Assembly (NCBI GenBank): GCA_020072585.1
Contig: JAIQGL010000009.1
Span: 62,001 to 126,000, forward strand
Source: Terriglobia bacterium
GTDB taxonomy: Bacteria > Acidobacteriota > Terriglobia > Terriglobales > Acidobacteriaceae
Direction: 5' to 3'
Length of the DNA: 64,000 nt
The notes beneath the pieces are model-generated. The model had not been told where the DNA came from. It worked only from the letters and a program-made list of their open reading frames with translations, and ran no database searches. Below are positions 40,717-49,970 of this stretch, one piece after another. Both the position numbers and the translations under genes were made by a program. How positions within the stretch are numbered: the stretch's first letter is position 1; every line of letters begins with the position of its first letter.

Positions 40717-41967
40717 ATGGCGAGACAAAGGCAAAATATCGGCAGGGGCCGCAAGCGCCTGTTGGCTGTAGTGGTCCTTGTGGTGATCGCGGTGGTGCTT
40801 TTCACGGGCATCAACCGTCGTCGTGGCAGCACGCCTGTGCGGGCGGAAAAAGTAGTGCGCCAGGAGATTGCCAGCGTAATCTCCACCAACGGCAAGATTG
40901 AGCCGGTCAACAGCTTTGAGGCGCATGCGCCCGCGCCCGCCTCGGTGAACAAAGTCCTTGTGGCTGAAGGCGACCGGGTAAAAGCCGGCCAGCTTCTGGT
41001 GCGCCTTGATGACGCCGAGGCACGCGCCCAGGCTGCGCGCGCCATGGCACAATTGCGGTCAGCGGAAGCCGCGCTGCATGCCATCAAGGCCGGCGGGACG
41101 CAGGAAGAGCTGCTGACCGCCCGCTCTGATCTGACCAAGGCACAGGCAGAGCGCGACGATGCGCAACGCAACCTGCAAGCCGTACAGAAGCTGCGCCAGA
41201 ACGGGGCCGCGTCGCCCGCCGAGGTGGAAGCGGCGGAAAACCGCCAAAAGAGGGCGGAGGCTGACGTCCAGCTGCTGCAATCCAAGGTGAGCGGGCGGTT
41301 CTCTTCACCCGAAGTTGCCAAGGTGGAAGCGGCAGCGGCGGAAGCGCGCGCCGCCTACGCCGCGGCGCAAGAACTGCTGCATCATTCCAACGTAACCGCG
41401 CCTTTTGCCGGAACGGTCTACCAGCTGCCGGTCAAGGCCGGTTCGTTTGTGAATGGCGGAGACTTGCTGGTGCAGGTAGCGAACCTGGAAAAGGTCCGGG
41501 TGCGAGCATTCGTGGATGAACCGGAAATCGGCCGCCTGGCCAAGGGCCAGCAGGTTGAGATCCGCTGGGACGCCACTCCGGGACGGACATGGGAAGGCAC
41601 ACTCACACGCATACCCACTTCAGTGACCATGGTGGGAACGCGCACCGTGGGTGAAATTACATCTGAGATCGACAACACAGACCGCAAGCTGCTGCCCAAC
41701 GTGAATGTAAACGTAAGCATTATCTCGGCGCGGCATGACGGCGCTCTCACGGTTTCACGCGAGGCCGTGCACGATCTTGACGGCAAGCGCTATATCTACA
41801 TCATTGCCGAGGACAAGGTGCAGGCGCAGGAGGTCCAGACAGGGCTTTCCAGCCTGACGCGCGTGGAAGTGGTAAGAGGAATTACAGAAGGGACGCTGAT
41901 CGCGCTGGGCGCCATCAACGCGCAGCCGTTGCGCAGCGGCATGGAAGTAAAGGTGGTTGAGCGTTGA
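40717..41967 (+). CDS. HlyD/RND-type membrane-fusion adaptor
   Basis: 416 residues from ATG 40717. A single N-terminal anchor (LLAVVVLVVIAVVLF) precedes a lipoyl-like half (VLVAEGDRVKAGQLLVRLDD), a long coiled coil (about 90-190, Ala/Glu/Arg-rich), the second lipoyl half (VTAPFAGTVYQLPVKAGSFV) and beta-barrel domains. It would link an inner-membrane pump with TolC. An in-frame TTG at 40693 is less likely. It is the first gene of an adaptor-TPR-TolC operon that lacks a pump gene. Confidence 0.88.
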   Translation: MARQRQNIGRGRKRLLAVVVLVVIAVVLFTGINRRRGSTPVRAEKVVRQEIASVISTNGKIEPVNSFEAHAPAPASVNKVLVAEGDRVKAGQLLVRLDDAEARAQAARAMAQLRSAEAALHAIKAGGTQEELLTARSDLTKAQAERDDAQRNLQAVQKLRQNGAASPAEVEAAENRQKRAEADVQLLQSKVSGRFSSPEVAKVEAAAAEARAAYAAAQELLHHSNVTAPFAGTVYQLPVKAGSFVNGGDLLVQVANLEKVRVRAFVDEPEIGRLAKGQQVEIRWDATPGRTWEGTLTRIPTSVTMVGTRTVGEITSEIDNTDRKLLPNVNVNVSIISARHDGALTVSREAVHDLDGKRYIYIIAEDKVQAQEVQTGLSSLTRVEVVRGITEGTLIALGAINAQPLRSGMEVKVVER

Positions 41968-42923
41968 GAATCCTGTACCGGGTAGCAGCCTTGTTATGTC
42001 TGGCGATTGGCGCTGTAGCCGGAGCAGACACCGATCCCGCAGTCCTGCTGAAAGCCGGCAAAGCCGACGAAGCGCTGCACACGCTGAATGCCACCATCGC
42101 CCGCGATCCCAAGGATGCGCGAGCGTACCATCTGCTTTCCCGCGTTTACTTCGGTCTTGAACAGTGGGACAACTCCATCCGCATGGCGGAAAAAGCCGTT
42201 GCCATGGAACCGCAGAACAGCTCCTATCACCTCTGGCTGGCGCGCGCCATGGGACGAAAAGCGGAAGATGCCAACCCATTTACAGCTTTTGGCCTGGCAC
42301 GCAAGGTAAAAACCGAATTCGAACGCGCCGTGGCGCTTAATGCTGATAATCTGCCGGCCCGCGCTGACCTGAGCGAGTTCTATCTGGAAGCTCCCGGCTT
42401 TCTGGGCGGCGATAAGAGCAAAGCGAAACAACAAGCGGACTACATTGCCAAGCACGATCCCGCCCTGGCCAGCTACATCTATGCGCGCGTGGAAGAAAAA
42501 CAGGGCGGCAGGCAAGCGGAAGAACAATACAAGAAAGCAGTTGCCGAAAGCAGCAATCCGGCCCATTACTGGGTGGAGCTGGCACACTTTTACCGGCGCA
42601 CAGGAAGGCTCCAGGAGATGGAAGCAGCCATAAGCCAGGCGCTGGCCACAACGCATCCGGGTGAAGTGGCAGAATTTGACTCAGCCGCTCTGCTGCTGCA
42701 CGCGGGCCGCAACTTTGCCGGCGCAACGCAGATGCTGCGCCATTACGTTGCCCAGGAAGACCTGTCCGAGGACGGGCCTGCGTTCCGGGCACGCTACCTT
42801 CTGGGAGTCCTGCTGGAAAAACAAGGCAAAAAGAAGGAAGCGGCGGCGGAGTTCCAGGCGGCCATGGACATGGCCTCAGAGTACAAGCCGGCACGGGATG
42901 CACTGGCGCGCGTTTCCCGATAG
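41964..42923 (+). CDS. secreted TPR protein in the efflux operon
   Basis: 319 residues. TTG 41964 overlaps the previous stop (TTGA). A signal sequence (LLCLAIGAVAGADT) is followed by helical repeats, e.g. ARAYHLLSRVYFGLEQWDNS and ARYLLGVLLEKQGKKKEAAA, typical of tetratricopeptide repeats. It is probably periplasmic and may hold the adaptor and TolC together or handle a substrate protein. No catalytic motif. Confidence 0.78.
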   Translation: MRILYRVAALLCLAIGAVAGADTDPAVLLKAGKADEALHTLNATIARDPKDARAYHLLSRVYFGLEQWDNSIRMAEKAVAMEPQNSSYHLWLARAMGRKAEDANPFTAFGLARKVKTEFERAVALNADNLPARADLSEFYLEAPGFLGGDKSKAKQQADYIAKHDPALASYIYARVEEKQGGRQAEEQYKKAVAESSNPAHYWVELAHFYRRTGRLQEMEAAISQALATTHPGEVAEFDSAALLLHAGRNFAGATQMLRHYVAQEDLSEDGPAFRARYLLGVLLEKQGKKKEAAAEFQAAMDMASEYKPARDALARVSR

Positions 42924-42971
42924 AATCACGTCTTTCCTACCAATCCATACAAAAAATCGTGCAGGTGAAAA

Positions 42972-44297
42972 ATGAAATTGCATGCCCGTGTCATTCTGGT
43001 TGCAGCCTGGATCCTGGCGCTTCCGGCAACTCTGCTCGCGCAAGACTCGTCGTCCGGCAAAGACAAGCCGCTCGCATTTCACGCTGCCATTGAACTGGCG
43101 ATCAAGAACAGCGCGACCACCGGACTGGCCCAGGCTGACCTGCAGCGCGCACGGGCCACCGTCTCACAGACGCGCGATGTGTTTCTGCCGCAGGCGGTAG
43201 TCGGTTCAGGTCTTGGCGCGTCGTATGGGTTCCCGCTCAGCCTGGAAGGCGCTGCGCCCTCGGTCTTCAACGTCAATTTCCAGGGGGCGTTACTGAACAC
43301 GGCACAGCGCAGCTTTATCAAAGCGGCAAAAAGTGACGTTGATGTCACAACAGCGCAGAATGCCGACCGTCGCAATGACGTGATCATGGAGACGGCGCTG
43401 GATTACGTGCAGCTGGATCTGCTGGAGTCGTCACTTTCCATTCAGCGCGAGCAGCAACAAGGCGCGCAGAAATTCCAGGACATTGTGGCCCAACGCGTAC
43501 AGGCAGGATTAGACAGCCAGGTGGATGCTACGCGGGCCAAGCTCGTGGGCGCCAGGACGCGGCTGGACATCGCACAGACACAGGCCGCTGCCGACCAGCT
43601 GCGCATGCGCCTCTCCCAGCTTACTGGGCTTCCCGCAGCGTCCATCCAGACGTCCACTGAATCCATTCCGGAGATGCCGGGCGTGGCCCAGGACCAGGAC
43701 TTGCCGGGTGAAGCGCTCAAAAATAATCCCGCGGTGAAAGTGGCGGACGCAGCGGCCCAGGCAAAAGAATTCCGCGCGCAGGCGGAGCACAGGCAGTTAT
43801 ATCCGGTGGTGGATTTTGTGGGACAGTACGCCGTGCTGGCACGCTTTAACAACTACGACCAGTTCTTCCAGAAATTTCAGCGGCACAATGTGACGGCCGG
43901 CGTGGCCATCCGATTTCCGTTTTTCAATCCTGTACAGCGGGCCGCCGCTGAAGCAGCGAAAGCAGATGCCGCCAAATCACGGAAAGAAGCGCAGACCGTG
44001 AAGGAGCAGGTAAGCACGGAAACGCTCAAGCTGCAACGGTCGGTGCAGCAGCTGGCCGCGGCACGCGAGGTAGCGCAACTAGAGCACCAACTGGCCCAGT
44101 CTGACATTGAGGCCACGCATGCAAAGATTGAAAGCGGGGCCGCCAGCGTGAAAGAAGAAGAAAACGCGCGTGTGGTTGAGCACCAGCGTTACACCGCATA
44201 TCTGAATTCCAGCTTTGAGCTGGACCGTGCGCAGATCCAGCTCATGCGCCAGATAGGCCAACTGGAAGCATGGGCACTGGGGCCGGCACGGCGGTAA
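42972..44297 (+). CDS. TolC-family outer-membrane efflux protein
   Basis: 441 residues with a signal peptide (VAAWILALPATLLAQ). Two OEP repeats of long helices are visible (FHAAIELAIKNSATTGLAQA at the start of each half-type pattern, LPGEALKNNPAVKVADAAAQ midway), with extended coiled-coil stretches and a short barrel region. It forms the trimeric outer-membrane channel for efflux or secretion. It is 48 bases after the TPR gene; AGGTG precedes the ATG. Confidence 0.88.
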   Translation: MKLHARVILVAAWILALPATLLAQDSSSGKDKPLAFHAAIELAIKNSATTGLAQADLQRARATVSQTRDVFLPQAVVGSGLGASYGFPLSLEGAAPSVFNVNFQGALLNTAQRSFIKAAKSDVDVTTAQNADRRNDVIMETALDYVQLDLLESSLSIQREQQQGAQKFQDIVAQRVQAGLDSQVDATRAKLVGARTRLDIAQTQAAADQLRMRLSQLTGLPAASIQTSTESIPEMPGVAQDQDLPGEALKNNPAVKVADAAAQAKEFRAQAEHRQLYPVVDFVGQYAVLARFNNYDQFFQKFQRHNVTAGVAIRFPFFNPVQRAAAEAAKADAAKSRKEAQTVKEQVSTETLKLQRSVQQLAAAREVAQLEHQLAQSDIEATHAKIESGAASVKEEENARVVEHQRYTAYLNSSFELDRAQIQLMRQIGQLEAWALGPARR

Positions 44298-44347
44298 AAG
44301 CGGTGCGGCCCGTTGCATTGTCTGCTGCCGTGTCTTCTGTTGCCCAG

Positions 44348-44566
44348 CTAGGGCGCCATTATTCCCGTGTGGCGCAGAGCAAGCCAAGCCAGGACGGAAC
44401 CAACAAACATTACTGCCAGTGTGAGCGCGATGGCTCCTGCAATAAATACGGGAAGAAGCGGATGCGGGTCCACGAGCTCTTTTTCCGGCACTTGAGGTTC
44501 CGGCGTAACGGTAACCAGCTCAAGCTTTTTGGGTTGTTCAATTCTTTCCAATACAGCGCTGCTCAT
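44348..44566 (-). CDS. 72-aa single-pass membrane protein
   Basis: ATG 44566 follows TTGGAGGCACC, a strong ribosome site. The N-terminal 38 residues are polar (Glu/Pro/Lys/Val); residues about 39-66 (LLPVFIAGAIALTLAVMFVG) form one membrane helix, ending ALRHTGIMAP. No family known. Convergent to the tolC gene. Confidence 0.72.
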   Translation of the reverse strand: MSSAVLERIEQPKKLELVTVTPEPQVPEKELVDPHPLLPVFIAGAIALTLAVMFVGSVLAWLALRHTGIMAP

Positions 44567-44648
44567 GGTGCCTCCAATGAGGCAAATCTAGCGTGAGCAT
44601 GGGCAGGCGCGCTGTGACGGCAGTCACACATTGGGTGTGACGTGGAGC

Positions 44649-45137
44649 TTATCTTTTAGCGGGTGGTTTTAGCGCGACGGTTTTGCCAGCCAGAGACGCA
44701 CCGCCTTCAAGCACCAGAAAACGGACGCGCCCGCTGGCAATGGAGCGGCCCGCAGCGTCAGTCACCGTGGCTTCCCAGACCTGGGTGCGGCGGCCGCGCA
44801 TGAGCGGTCGCGCGGTGGCACGCAGCTTCCCTTCCCGCACCGCGTTTAGAAATGAAGTGTGGTTCTCCAGGCCAACCACGGACTGGCCTCGCGCCATGGC
44901 CGCCAGCGCCGCACCGAGTGAGGTAATGGCTTCAATCAATCCGGCATGTACGCCACCGTGCACGATGCCATACGGCTGATGATGGTGAGCGCCGATCTCC
45001 ATTTCAGCAATGACCTCATCGGCCGTGGCGTGAATGAAATGAATACCCATGGCGGCATCCCAGCCGCTGTTTGCAGAGTTAAGTGCCGCGGCAAAGTTGC
45101 CGTCAGGCGTGGCTGTCAAGCCAGGTCGATTGGTCAT
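44649..45137 (-). CDS. PaaI-type hotdog thioesterase
   Basis: 162 residues. HHHQPYGIVHGGVHAGLIEA followed by ITSLGAAL is the conserved helix and catalytic loop of PaaI/YbgC-like acyl-CoA thioesterases, and VGLENHTSFLNAVREGKLRA is the companion strand region. It hydrolyses acyl- or aryl-CoA thioesters in the cytosol; the substrate is unknown. Monocistronic in appearance. Confidence 0.85.
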   Translation of the reverse strand: MTNRPGLTATPDGNFAAALNSANSGWDAAMGIHFIHATADEVIAEMEIGAHHHQPYGIVHGGVHAGLIEAITSLGAALAAMARGQSVVGLENHTSFLNAVREGKLRATARPLMRGRRTQVWEATVTDAAGRSIASGRVRFLVLEGGASLAGKTVALKPPAKR

Positions 45138-45189
45138 AAGTAAAGTATTTTAGCGCGGGCCTCCGCAGCGGCCATGAGCATACAGCCTT

Positions 45190-45242
45190 TGGTAATGGTA
45201 CAGTTTGACTTTTTGGGTAACTCAAGGTTCCTCACCCCTACT
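45190..45242 (+). repeat. left half of a MITE-like element
   Basis: GGTAATGGTACAGTTTGACT, then TTTTGGGTAA and AAGGTTCCTCACCCCTACTC align with the left 53 bases of the element at 40507. No matching right end is found before the next gene, so this copy is truncated or diverged. The rest of 45138-45422 holds no gene. Confidence 0.6.
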
Positions 45243-45422
45243 CCCACCCCAAACGCGCAACAGCGGCGCGATTTGGGGACCCCGGACTCGCACGCTGATA
45301 CCGCCCCATCGCGCCGGCGGAGGTCTGATTCCGGCAAGCTTGCGCCGCTCAATGCATGAAACTGCGATGGCGGCGAGCTCCCAAGCGGAGCATTCCCGCC
45401 GCAATTCATTCGAGCTTCTTCT

Positions 45423-45971
45423 TTAGGATTTCTTCTTTCCAGCCTTGCTGCGCACTCTTTTGTACTTCAACGATACAAGGCCTTTAGAGAAGCTTTTGTT
45501 CTCGATCAGAGCGAAGTTCCGCTGAGGGAAGCCGCCGGGGAATAGCGGGATGCCCGCACCAAGCAAAACCGGGACTATGCCGAGATGGATTTCATCGACC
45601 AGATCAGCTTTCAGGAAGTCGCGGCCGAGTTCGCCGCCGCCCATCAGCCAGATGTTCTTACCTTTTTGCTTGCGCAAGCGATCCATGAGTGCTTTTGGAT
45701 TCCCCTTCACAAACGTCATGCCATCGCGCTCACCCGGCGGCAAGGTGCGGGAAAAAACATAGTTCCTGATTTTTGCGCCCATGCCACCCTCGCCCATGGC
45801 TTTGGTTATGTCATAAGTCTTCCGGCCCATGATGGCGGTATCCAGGGAGGAGTGAAAGGCGGCAAAGTCCGCCATGAAATCGCCGGGCATAAAAAGGAAG
45901 TCGAATGAACCATCAGGACGGGCAATGTAGCCGTCAAGACTGATGCCGAGAGCCATGATGACTTTGCGCAT
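45423..45971 (-). CDS. dihydrofolate-reductase-fold (RibD C-terminal) protein
   Basis: 182 residues. KVIMALGISLDGYIARPDG, AIMGRKTYDITKAMG and NIWLMGGGELGRDFLKADLV followed by DEIHLGIVPVLLG are the strand and NADPH-binding motifs of the stand-alone RibD_C family. These reductases are widespread with mostly unknown substrates. The C-terminus is Lys/Arg-rich. No riboflavin gene is nearby. Confidence 0.85.
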   Translation of the reverse strand: MRKVIMALGISLDGYIARPDGSFDFLFMPGDFMADFAAFHSSLDTAIMGRKTYDITKAMGEGGMGAKIRNYVFSRTLPPGERDGMTFVKGNPKALMDRLRKQKGKNIWLMGGGELGRDFLKADLVDEIHLGIVPVLLGAGIPLFPGGFPQRNFALIENKSFSKGLVSLKYKRVRSKAGKKKS

Positions 45972-46016
45972 GGAGAGAGATTGTAGCCAAAGATCGCAAG
46001 CGGCGCACTAGGCTGG

Positions 46017-46646
46017 CTATTCCAGGTAGCAAACGCCAAAGGACTGATCGCCGCACTCCAGACAGCGACCCTGCAACTGGCTGGCTGCAATGACCATGGG
46101 ATATCCGCAACCGTTGCATGGCTCCCAGAGTGAAATGTCCTCCGCGGCAAAGCCATAGCGCGAGCGCAGGATCTGTTCGAGCTCTGACACGATCTTCCGG
46201 CACTCTTCGGCGGTCAGGCGCTCGTGCTGTGCCGCCCAGGTTTTACGATCAGCGAAATCAGGAAACTTTGGCGCCTCACCCCAGCGCACTGAGGCATCCG
46301 TGGCATTACGGCTGCGGCCAAGCAGGTGCATATGGACACGCCGGTGCACAGGGGCAGTCTTTGGTCCACGCGGCTCAGCTTCAAAATTCAGCGCCCAGTT
46401 CCCGGCCTCCCAATAGTTGAGACAGCCGCTTTCAAGCTGGGGCAGCGCCTTGAGCATTGCCTGGCCCGCGGCGGCCACCAGAAACGACCACTGCGTCAGC
46501 TCTGCCGGAGTGAGTTCGGCACGCTCCCAGACCTCACGCGGAGGGTTCACCAGCAGGTTCCCTCCGTTTTCGCGGCCCACCAGCACCGATCCCTTGTCAG
46601 GCAGCGCCAGATGTCCTCCGCGGCAGGTAAACAGTACTCGGGCCAA
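46017..46646 (-). CDS. HIT-like protein with C-terminal zinc ribbon
   Basis: 209 residues; TTG 46646 follows AGGAG. The first two thirds resemble a HIT-fold nucleotide hydrolase or transferase: NYWEAGNWALNFEAEPRGP and then HRRVHMHLLGRS. The triad pattern is incomplete (R-V-H-M-H-L-L instead of H-x-H-x-H-x-x). The last 40 residues carry two Cys pairs (CNGCG and CLECGD), a zinc ribbon. The combination is unusual and the assignment tentative. Confidence 0.55.
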   Translation of the reverse strand: MARVLFTCRGGHLALPDKGSVLVGRENGGNLLVNPPREVWERAELTPAELTQWSFLVAAAGQAMLKALPQLESGCLNYWEAGNWALNFEAEPRGPKTAPVHRRVHMHLLGRSRNATDASVRWGEAPKFPDFADRKTWAAQHERLTAEECRKIVSELEQILRSRYGFAAEDISLWEPCNGCGYPMVIAASQLQGRCLECGDQSFGVCYLE

Positions 46647-46798
46647 GTGAGTGCTCCTGCATTAGTGTCTGTCATACAGCCAACGGCATGCAAACAATTG
46701 CCACCTGCAAAGTACAAGCAGCAGCTCTGTTATCTGAGTGGAGTGACTGCAACTCGCAGTTGTATGGCGGCATCTTTTTCAGAGAGGAAGGCTACCAT

Positions 46799-47413
46799 AT
46801 GAAACGCACCATGCTATTTACTGCTCTGCTTGCGCTCCTGACTGCGGCCGGGAGCAATGCAAAAGCCCAGACGACACTGCCCTCAGGCACCGAGATCAAG
46901 GTTAGAACAGACACATCCATTCCGGCCAAACCAGCGGCCAACGCAAAGTACACCGCCACCGTAAGCAAAGACGTGAAGGGCGGTTCCGGCGCCATTCTTA
47001 TTCCCCGCGGATCGCGCGCGCGCCTGGTGGCCATTCCGTCTGAAGACGGCAAGGACACAACTCTGGATCTGCGCTCCGTCACCATTAACAACAAATCCTA
47101 TCTGCTGGAGGCGGCAGGACAATCCAGCGGCGGCGCACCCGGCGGACTCGGCGCGAACAAGCGCACAGGAATGTACGTGGGCGGCGGCGCAGCGATAGGC
47201 GCAGTGCTGGGCGCATTGCTTGGCGGCGGTAAGGGAGCGGCCATCGGCGCGCTGGTTGGCGGCGCGGGCGGCGCGGGCGCACAGGTCTATACCGGCAGGA
47301 AGAAAGACCTTCCGGCCGAGACAGAGCTTAGCTATAAGCTTGCCCAGGAAGTGACGATGACGCCGATCGCGAGACGTGCTCCAGCGGGGGTGGCGAATCC
47401 GAGACAGAAATAA
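46799..47413 (+). CDS. secreted glycine-zipper protein
   Basis: 204 residues from ATG 46799, behind GAGGAAGG. A signal peptide (MLFTALLALLTAAGSNAKA) precedes a beta domain with IPRGSRARLVAI, then a Gly/Ala-rich zipper (GGGAAIGAVLGALLGGGKGA followed by AIGALVGGAGGAG) that would insert in or span a membrane. The tail is polar. Such proteins sit in the outer membrane or envelope. Function unknown. Confidence 0.75.
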   Translation: MKRTMLFTALLALLTAAGSNAKAQTTLPSGTEIKVRTDTSIPAKPAANAKYTATVSKDVKGGSGAILIPRGSRARLVAIPSEDGKDTTLDLRSVTINNKSYLLEAAGQSSGGAPGGLGANKRTGMYVGGGAAIGAVLGALLGGGKGAAIGALVGGAGGAGAQVYTGRKKDLPAETELSYKLAQEVTMTPIARRAPAGVANPRQK

Positions 47414-47612
47414 AGCGGCGATAACAATCTGATCTGGTCCCGGCCCGCTAATGAGAGCGGCCGGGATTTCTTTACCAACGTTGACCTCGCCGGAGTTACT
47501 TAAGGTCGGCAAGATCTGTTCGGGCCATCGCGCTCTTGCCCCAAGTGAAGCTATACTCTTTGCCATATTTCTCCCCCGTAGTTCACATCACAGCAAGATC
47601 TTTGGAGGCGAC

Positions 47613-48851
47613 ATGAAAGCCCGTGTGGCACATGCCCGCGCGATCTGGCTCGTTGCATTCATTCTGGCGGCAGCTACTGCGTTGGCTGCACAAACACAGG
47701 CCTTTGATATCGTTTCCTACCAGCCGCTTGCGGGATGGACCCCGGAGCAGAGCGGGGACCATATCGCCTTCACCGCGATTGACAACGCGGCGCGGACCTT
47801 CGTGATGCTGGCGGTATACAGCAGCGCGCCAGCCGCAGGCGACGCGGAAAAAGACTTTGCCTCTGAATGGAAAGAAGTGGTGCAGAAAAGTTTTTCTGCC
47901 GGAGCTGCCCCGCAATCCACGGCGGGCCGCACGCGCGGCGGGTTGCATTACAGAGAAGGCGGGGCGCAAGCCAAGCAGCAGAACGGCCAATCGGCATACA
48001 TCCGGTTGCTGGCTTTCTCGGAGGGCAAGCGCCGGTTCTCAGTGATGCTCATCGCAACGAATCAAAACGCCCTGGAAAAACAGCAGGCAGCCACCCAGTC
48101 TTTCCTGGACAACCTGAAGCTTGCGGCGCCAGGCACGGCTTCGGCCCCGTCGCCTGCTTCAGCCAGCGCTGCAAGCAGCGGCCCGGGCACCGCGCCGCGC
48201 TCCGGCAAAGGTATCACTGGAGTCTGGATGGGATTCAAGACCTATACCGGCGACTATGAGCCGCATCCCCGCTGGTACACATTCTATGAAGACGGCCAGA
48301 TCTTCGAGGACATTCCGCGCTCAGGTTTTGCCGGATTTAGCCGAGAGGAGAGCAAAGCAGATCCACATCAGCACGACTACTGGGGGACGTACAACTTTTC
48401 GAATGGCTCCGGCGCCATCAACAAGCCAGGAGTCCGCTATCCTGAGACGCTGCTGAGCGAGGGCGCGGGCAAACTCAAGATTGACAGCGCCCACTTTTAT
48501 CTCTGCCACCCCATGGACGGCCTTCGCCTGCAAGGCGCGTGGAGCAGCATGGCCAATCCCAACGATCCCGATCTGGACCGCTGGCCGGCAGGGCAGCGGC
48601 CGATATTCCGTTTCACCAGCGATGGTAAGTTCGCCGACGAGGGCGTGTTCGCGACGTTCCTCAAGTCAGGCGACCCGCGACAAGATGCGGCCGGCACAGG
48701 AACTTATGAGATTCGCGATTACACGCTGGTCCTGCACTTCTCTGACGGCCGTATGAAGCAGTTGGCCATCACGGGGATGTTGGGCGGCGATCCGGCCACG
48801 TCCAATGACATGTTGTTCATCGCGCGCAGCGTGTTCCGCAAGAGAAAATAA
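47613..48851 (+). CDS. secreted protein of unknown function, 412 aa
   Basis: ATG 47613 is preceded by TTGGAGGCGAC. The signal peptide is AIWLVAFILAAATALAAQ. The first domain (about 30-180) resembles lipocalin-like or LpqN-type folds only loosely. A Ser/Pro/Ala linker (190-210) leads to a second beta-rich domain with many aromatic residues (YTGDYEPHPRWYTFYEDGQI). No catalytic motif seen. A longer upstream frame to 47451 lacks support. Confidence 0.68.
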   Translation: MKARVAHARAIWLVAFILAAATALAAQTQAFDIVSYQPLAGWTPEQSGDHIAFTAIDNAARTFVMLAVYSSAPAAGDAEKDFASEWKEVVQKSFSAGAAPQSTAGRTRGGLHYREGGAQAKQQNGQSAYIRLLAFSEGKRRFSVMLIATNQNALEKQQAATQSFLDNLKLAAPGTASAPSPASASAASSGPGTAPRSGKGITGVWMGFKTYTGDYEPHPRWYTFYEDGQIFEDIPRSGFAGFSREESKADPHQHDYWGTYNFSNGSGAINKPGVRYPETLLSEGAGKLKIDSAHFYLCHPMDGLRLQGAWSSMANPNDPDLDRWPAGQRPIFRFTSDGKFADEGVFATFLKSGDPRQDAAGTGTYEIRDYTLVLHFSDGRMKQLAITGMLGGDPATSNDMLFIARSVFRKRK

Positions 48852-48921
48852 ATAAATGACGCCCGATTGATTTCCCGATTGATTACAGGGGCGTAACGGA
48901 AGCGGCGCGTAAGATGGAGGA

Positions 48922-49476
48922 ATGAAACTCGCCGAACTGATGCCGCGGTATGACGTAAGGGCCGCTTACTCAATGCGCATCAACGCGCCACCGCAGCGGG
49001 TTTGGGAGGAGATCATGAATGCCGACTTCTCAGACCTGCCCGTCGCGCGCCGCCTGATGGCCTTGCGCACATTCGGCCGGCGCAAACATCCAGCAGGCGA
49101 GCCGCGGACCCTGGGGAAGATAGGCTCGCGCGGAGCGGGCGGATTTCTGGAAATCGCACGCGTGCCGGAACAGGAAATCGTGCTGGCCATCGTTGGCCGC
49201 TTCTGGCGTCCTGACGCGCCGGTACTGCGCGATTGGAAGCCGGAAGAGTTTTCTGCTATCGCGCCGCAGGGCATGGCCAAGGCAGGCTGGAATTTTTATC
49301 TTGTCCCCGCTGAAGGCGCTACCGAACTCAGCACGGAGACCCGTGTGCAATGTTGCGGCCAGAGCGCGCGCTTCAAGTTTCGGCTCTACTGGACTCTGAT
49401 TGGATTTTTCTCCGGCTGGATTCGCAAAGAGATGCTGCGGATGATAAAGCGCAGCAGCGAACGGCCTTTGGCCTAG
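48922..49476 (+). CDS. SRPBCC-like (START-fold) protein
   Basis: 184 residues, no signal peptide. AAYSMRINAPPQRVWEEIMN at the N-terminus and the C-terminal helix (WTLIGFFSGWIRKEMLRMIK) match the helix-grip plan of polyketide-cyclase or SRPBCC proteins that bind hydrophobic ligands. GGAGG overlaps the start region. The ligand is unknown. Confidence 0.65.
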   Translation: MKLAELMPRYDVRAAYSMRINAPPQRVWEEIMNADFSDLPVARRLMALRTFGRRKHPAGEPRTLGKIGSRGAGGFLEIARVPEQEIVLAIVGRFWRPDAPVLRDWKPEEFSAIAPQGMAKAGWNFYLVPAEGATELSTETRVQCCGQSARFKFRLYWTLIGFFSGWIRKEMLRMIKRSSERPLA

Positions 49477-49694
49477 TCTGAAGCTCCACAGATTTTTTTG
49501 CGGATTCGCACCAGGGGAACCTTAGGTTCCCGAGTGGCCGCTCGCGCCCGCTTTCTCCTCTGATTTTCCGCAGCTCTCAAAATTCCAGAGCTGCCCGTTA
49601 AAAAACGGGCCACACCTGCGGCGCTTTGTCTCATCTAGATAGGAGGAACCTAAAAAAACAATCCAATACAAATCACACAGGGGGATTGAACAGC
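49477..49694 (+). promoter_or_regulatory. hairpin-rich leader upstream of the 56-aa gene
   Basis: Three hairpins occur in a row: GGGAACC/GGTTCCC (about 49515-49531), AGCTCT/AGAGCT (49572-49592) and GCCCGTT/AACGGGC (49593-49610). An orphan GGAGG follows near 49642. None is followed by a T run, so they look more like a structured leader or small RNA than terminators. Confidence 0.4.
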
Positions 49695-49865
49695 ATGGAA
49701 GACCGCAACAAGATGGACCAGCAGAGCAACCGCCCGAGCCGCGTCCAAGAGACAGGAAAGAAACCGGCGCAGGGTGCGAAGGACATCAACCGCCAGCAGC
49801 ATGGCAAAGTGCAGCAAGGCCAGCCGGGCAACATACAGAAAGACAAGGAAAAGAAATCCGCCTAG
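49695..49865 (+). CDS. 56-aa hydrophilic Gln/Lys-rich protein
   Basis: ATG 49695 follows AGGGGG by ten bases. The protein (MEDRNKMDQQSNRPSR at the start) has no hydrophobic segment and is probably disordered, like small stress-response proteins. It lies just upstream of a DUF892 protein, a family induced by stress in other bacteria. Function unknown. Confidence 0.6.
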   Translation: MEDRNKMDQQSNRPSRVQETGKKPAQGAKDINRQQHGKVQQGQPGNIQKDKEKKSA

Positions 49866-49970
49866 CCAACATGCGTGAGGCCTGGAGATCGTTCGTCGCG
49901 AACACCGCTGACACGATGAGACAAATCAACCAATATCCAACCAAAGCGGAACCAAAAAGGAGAACTACCG

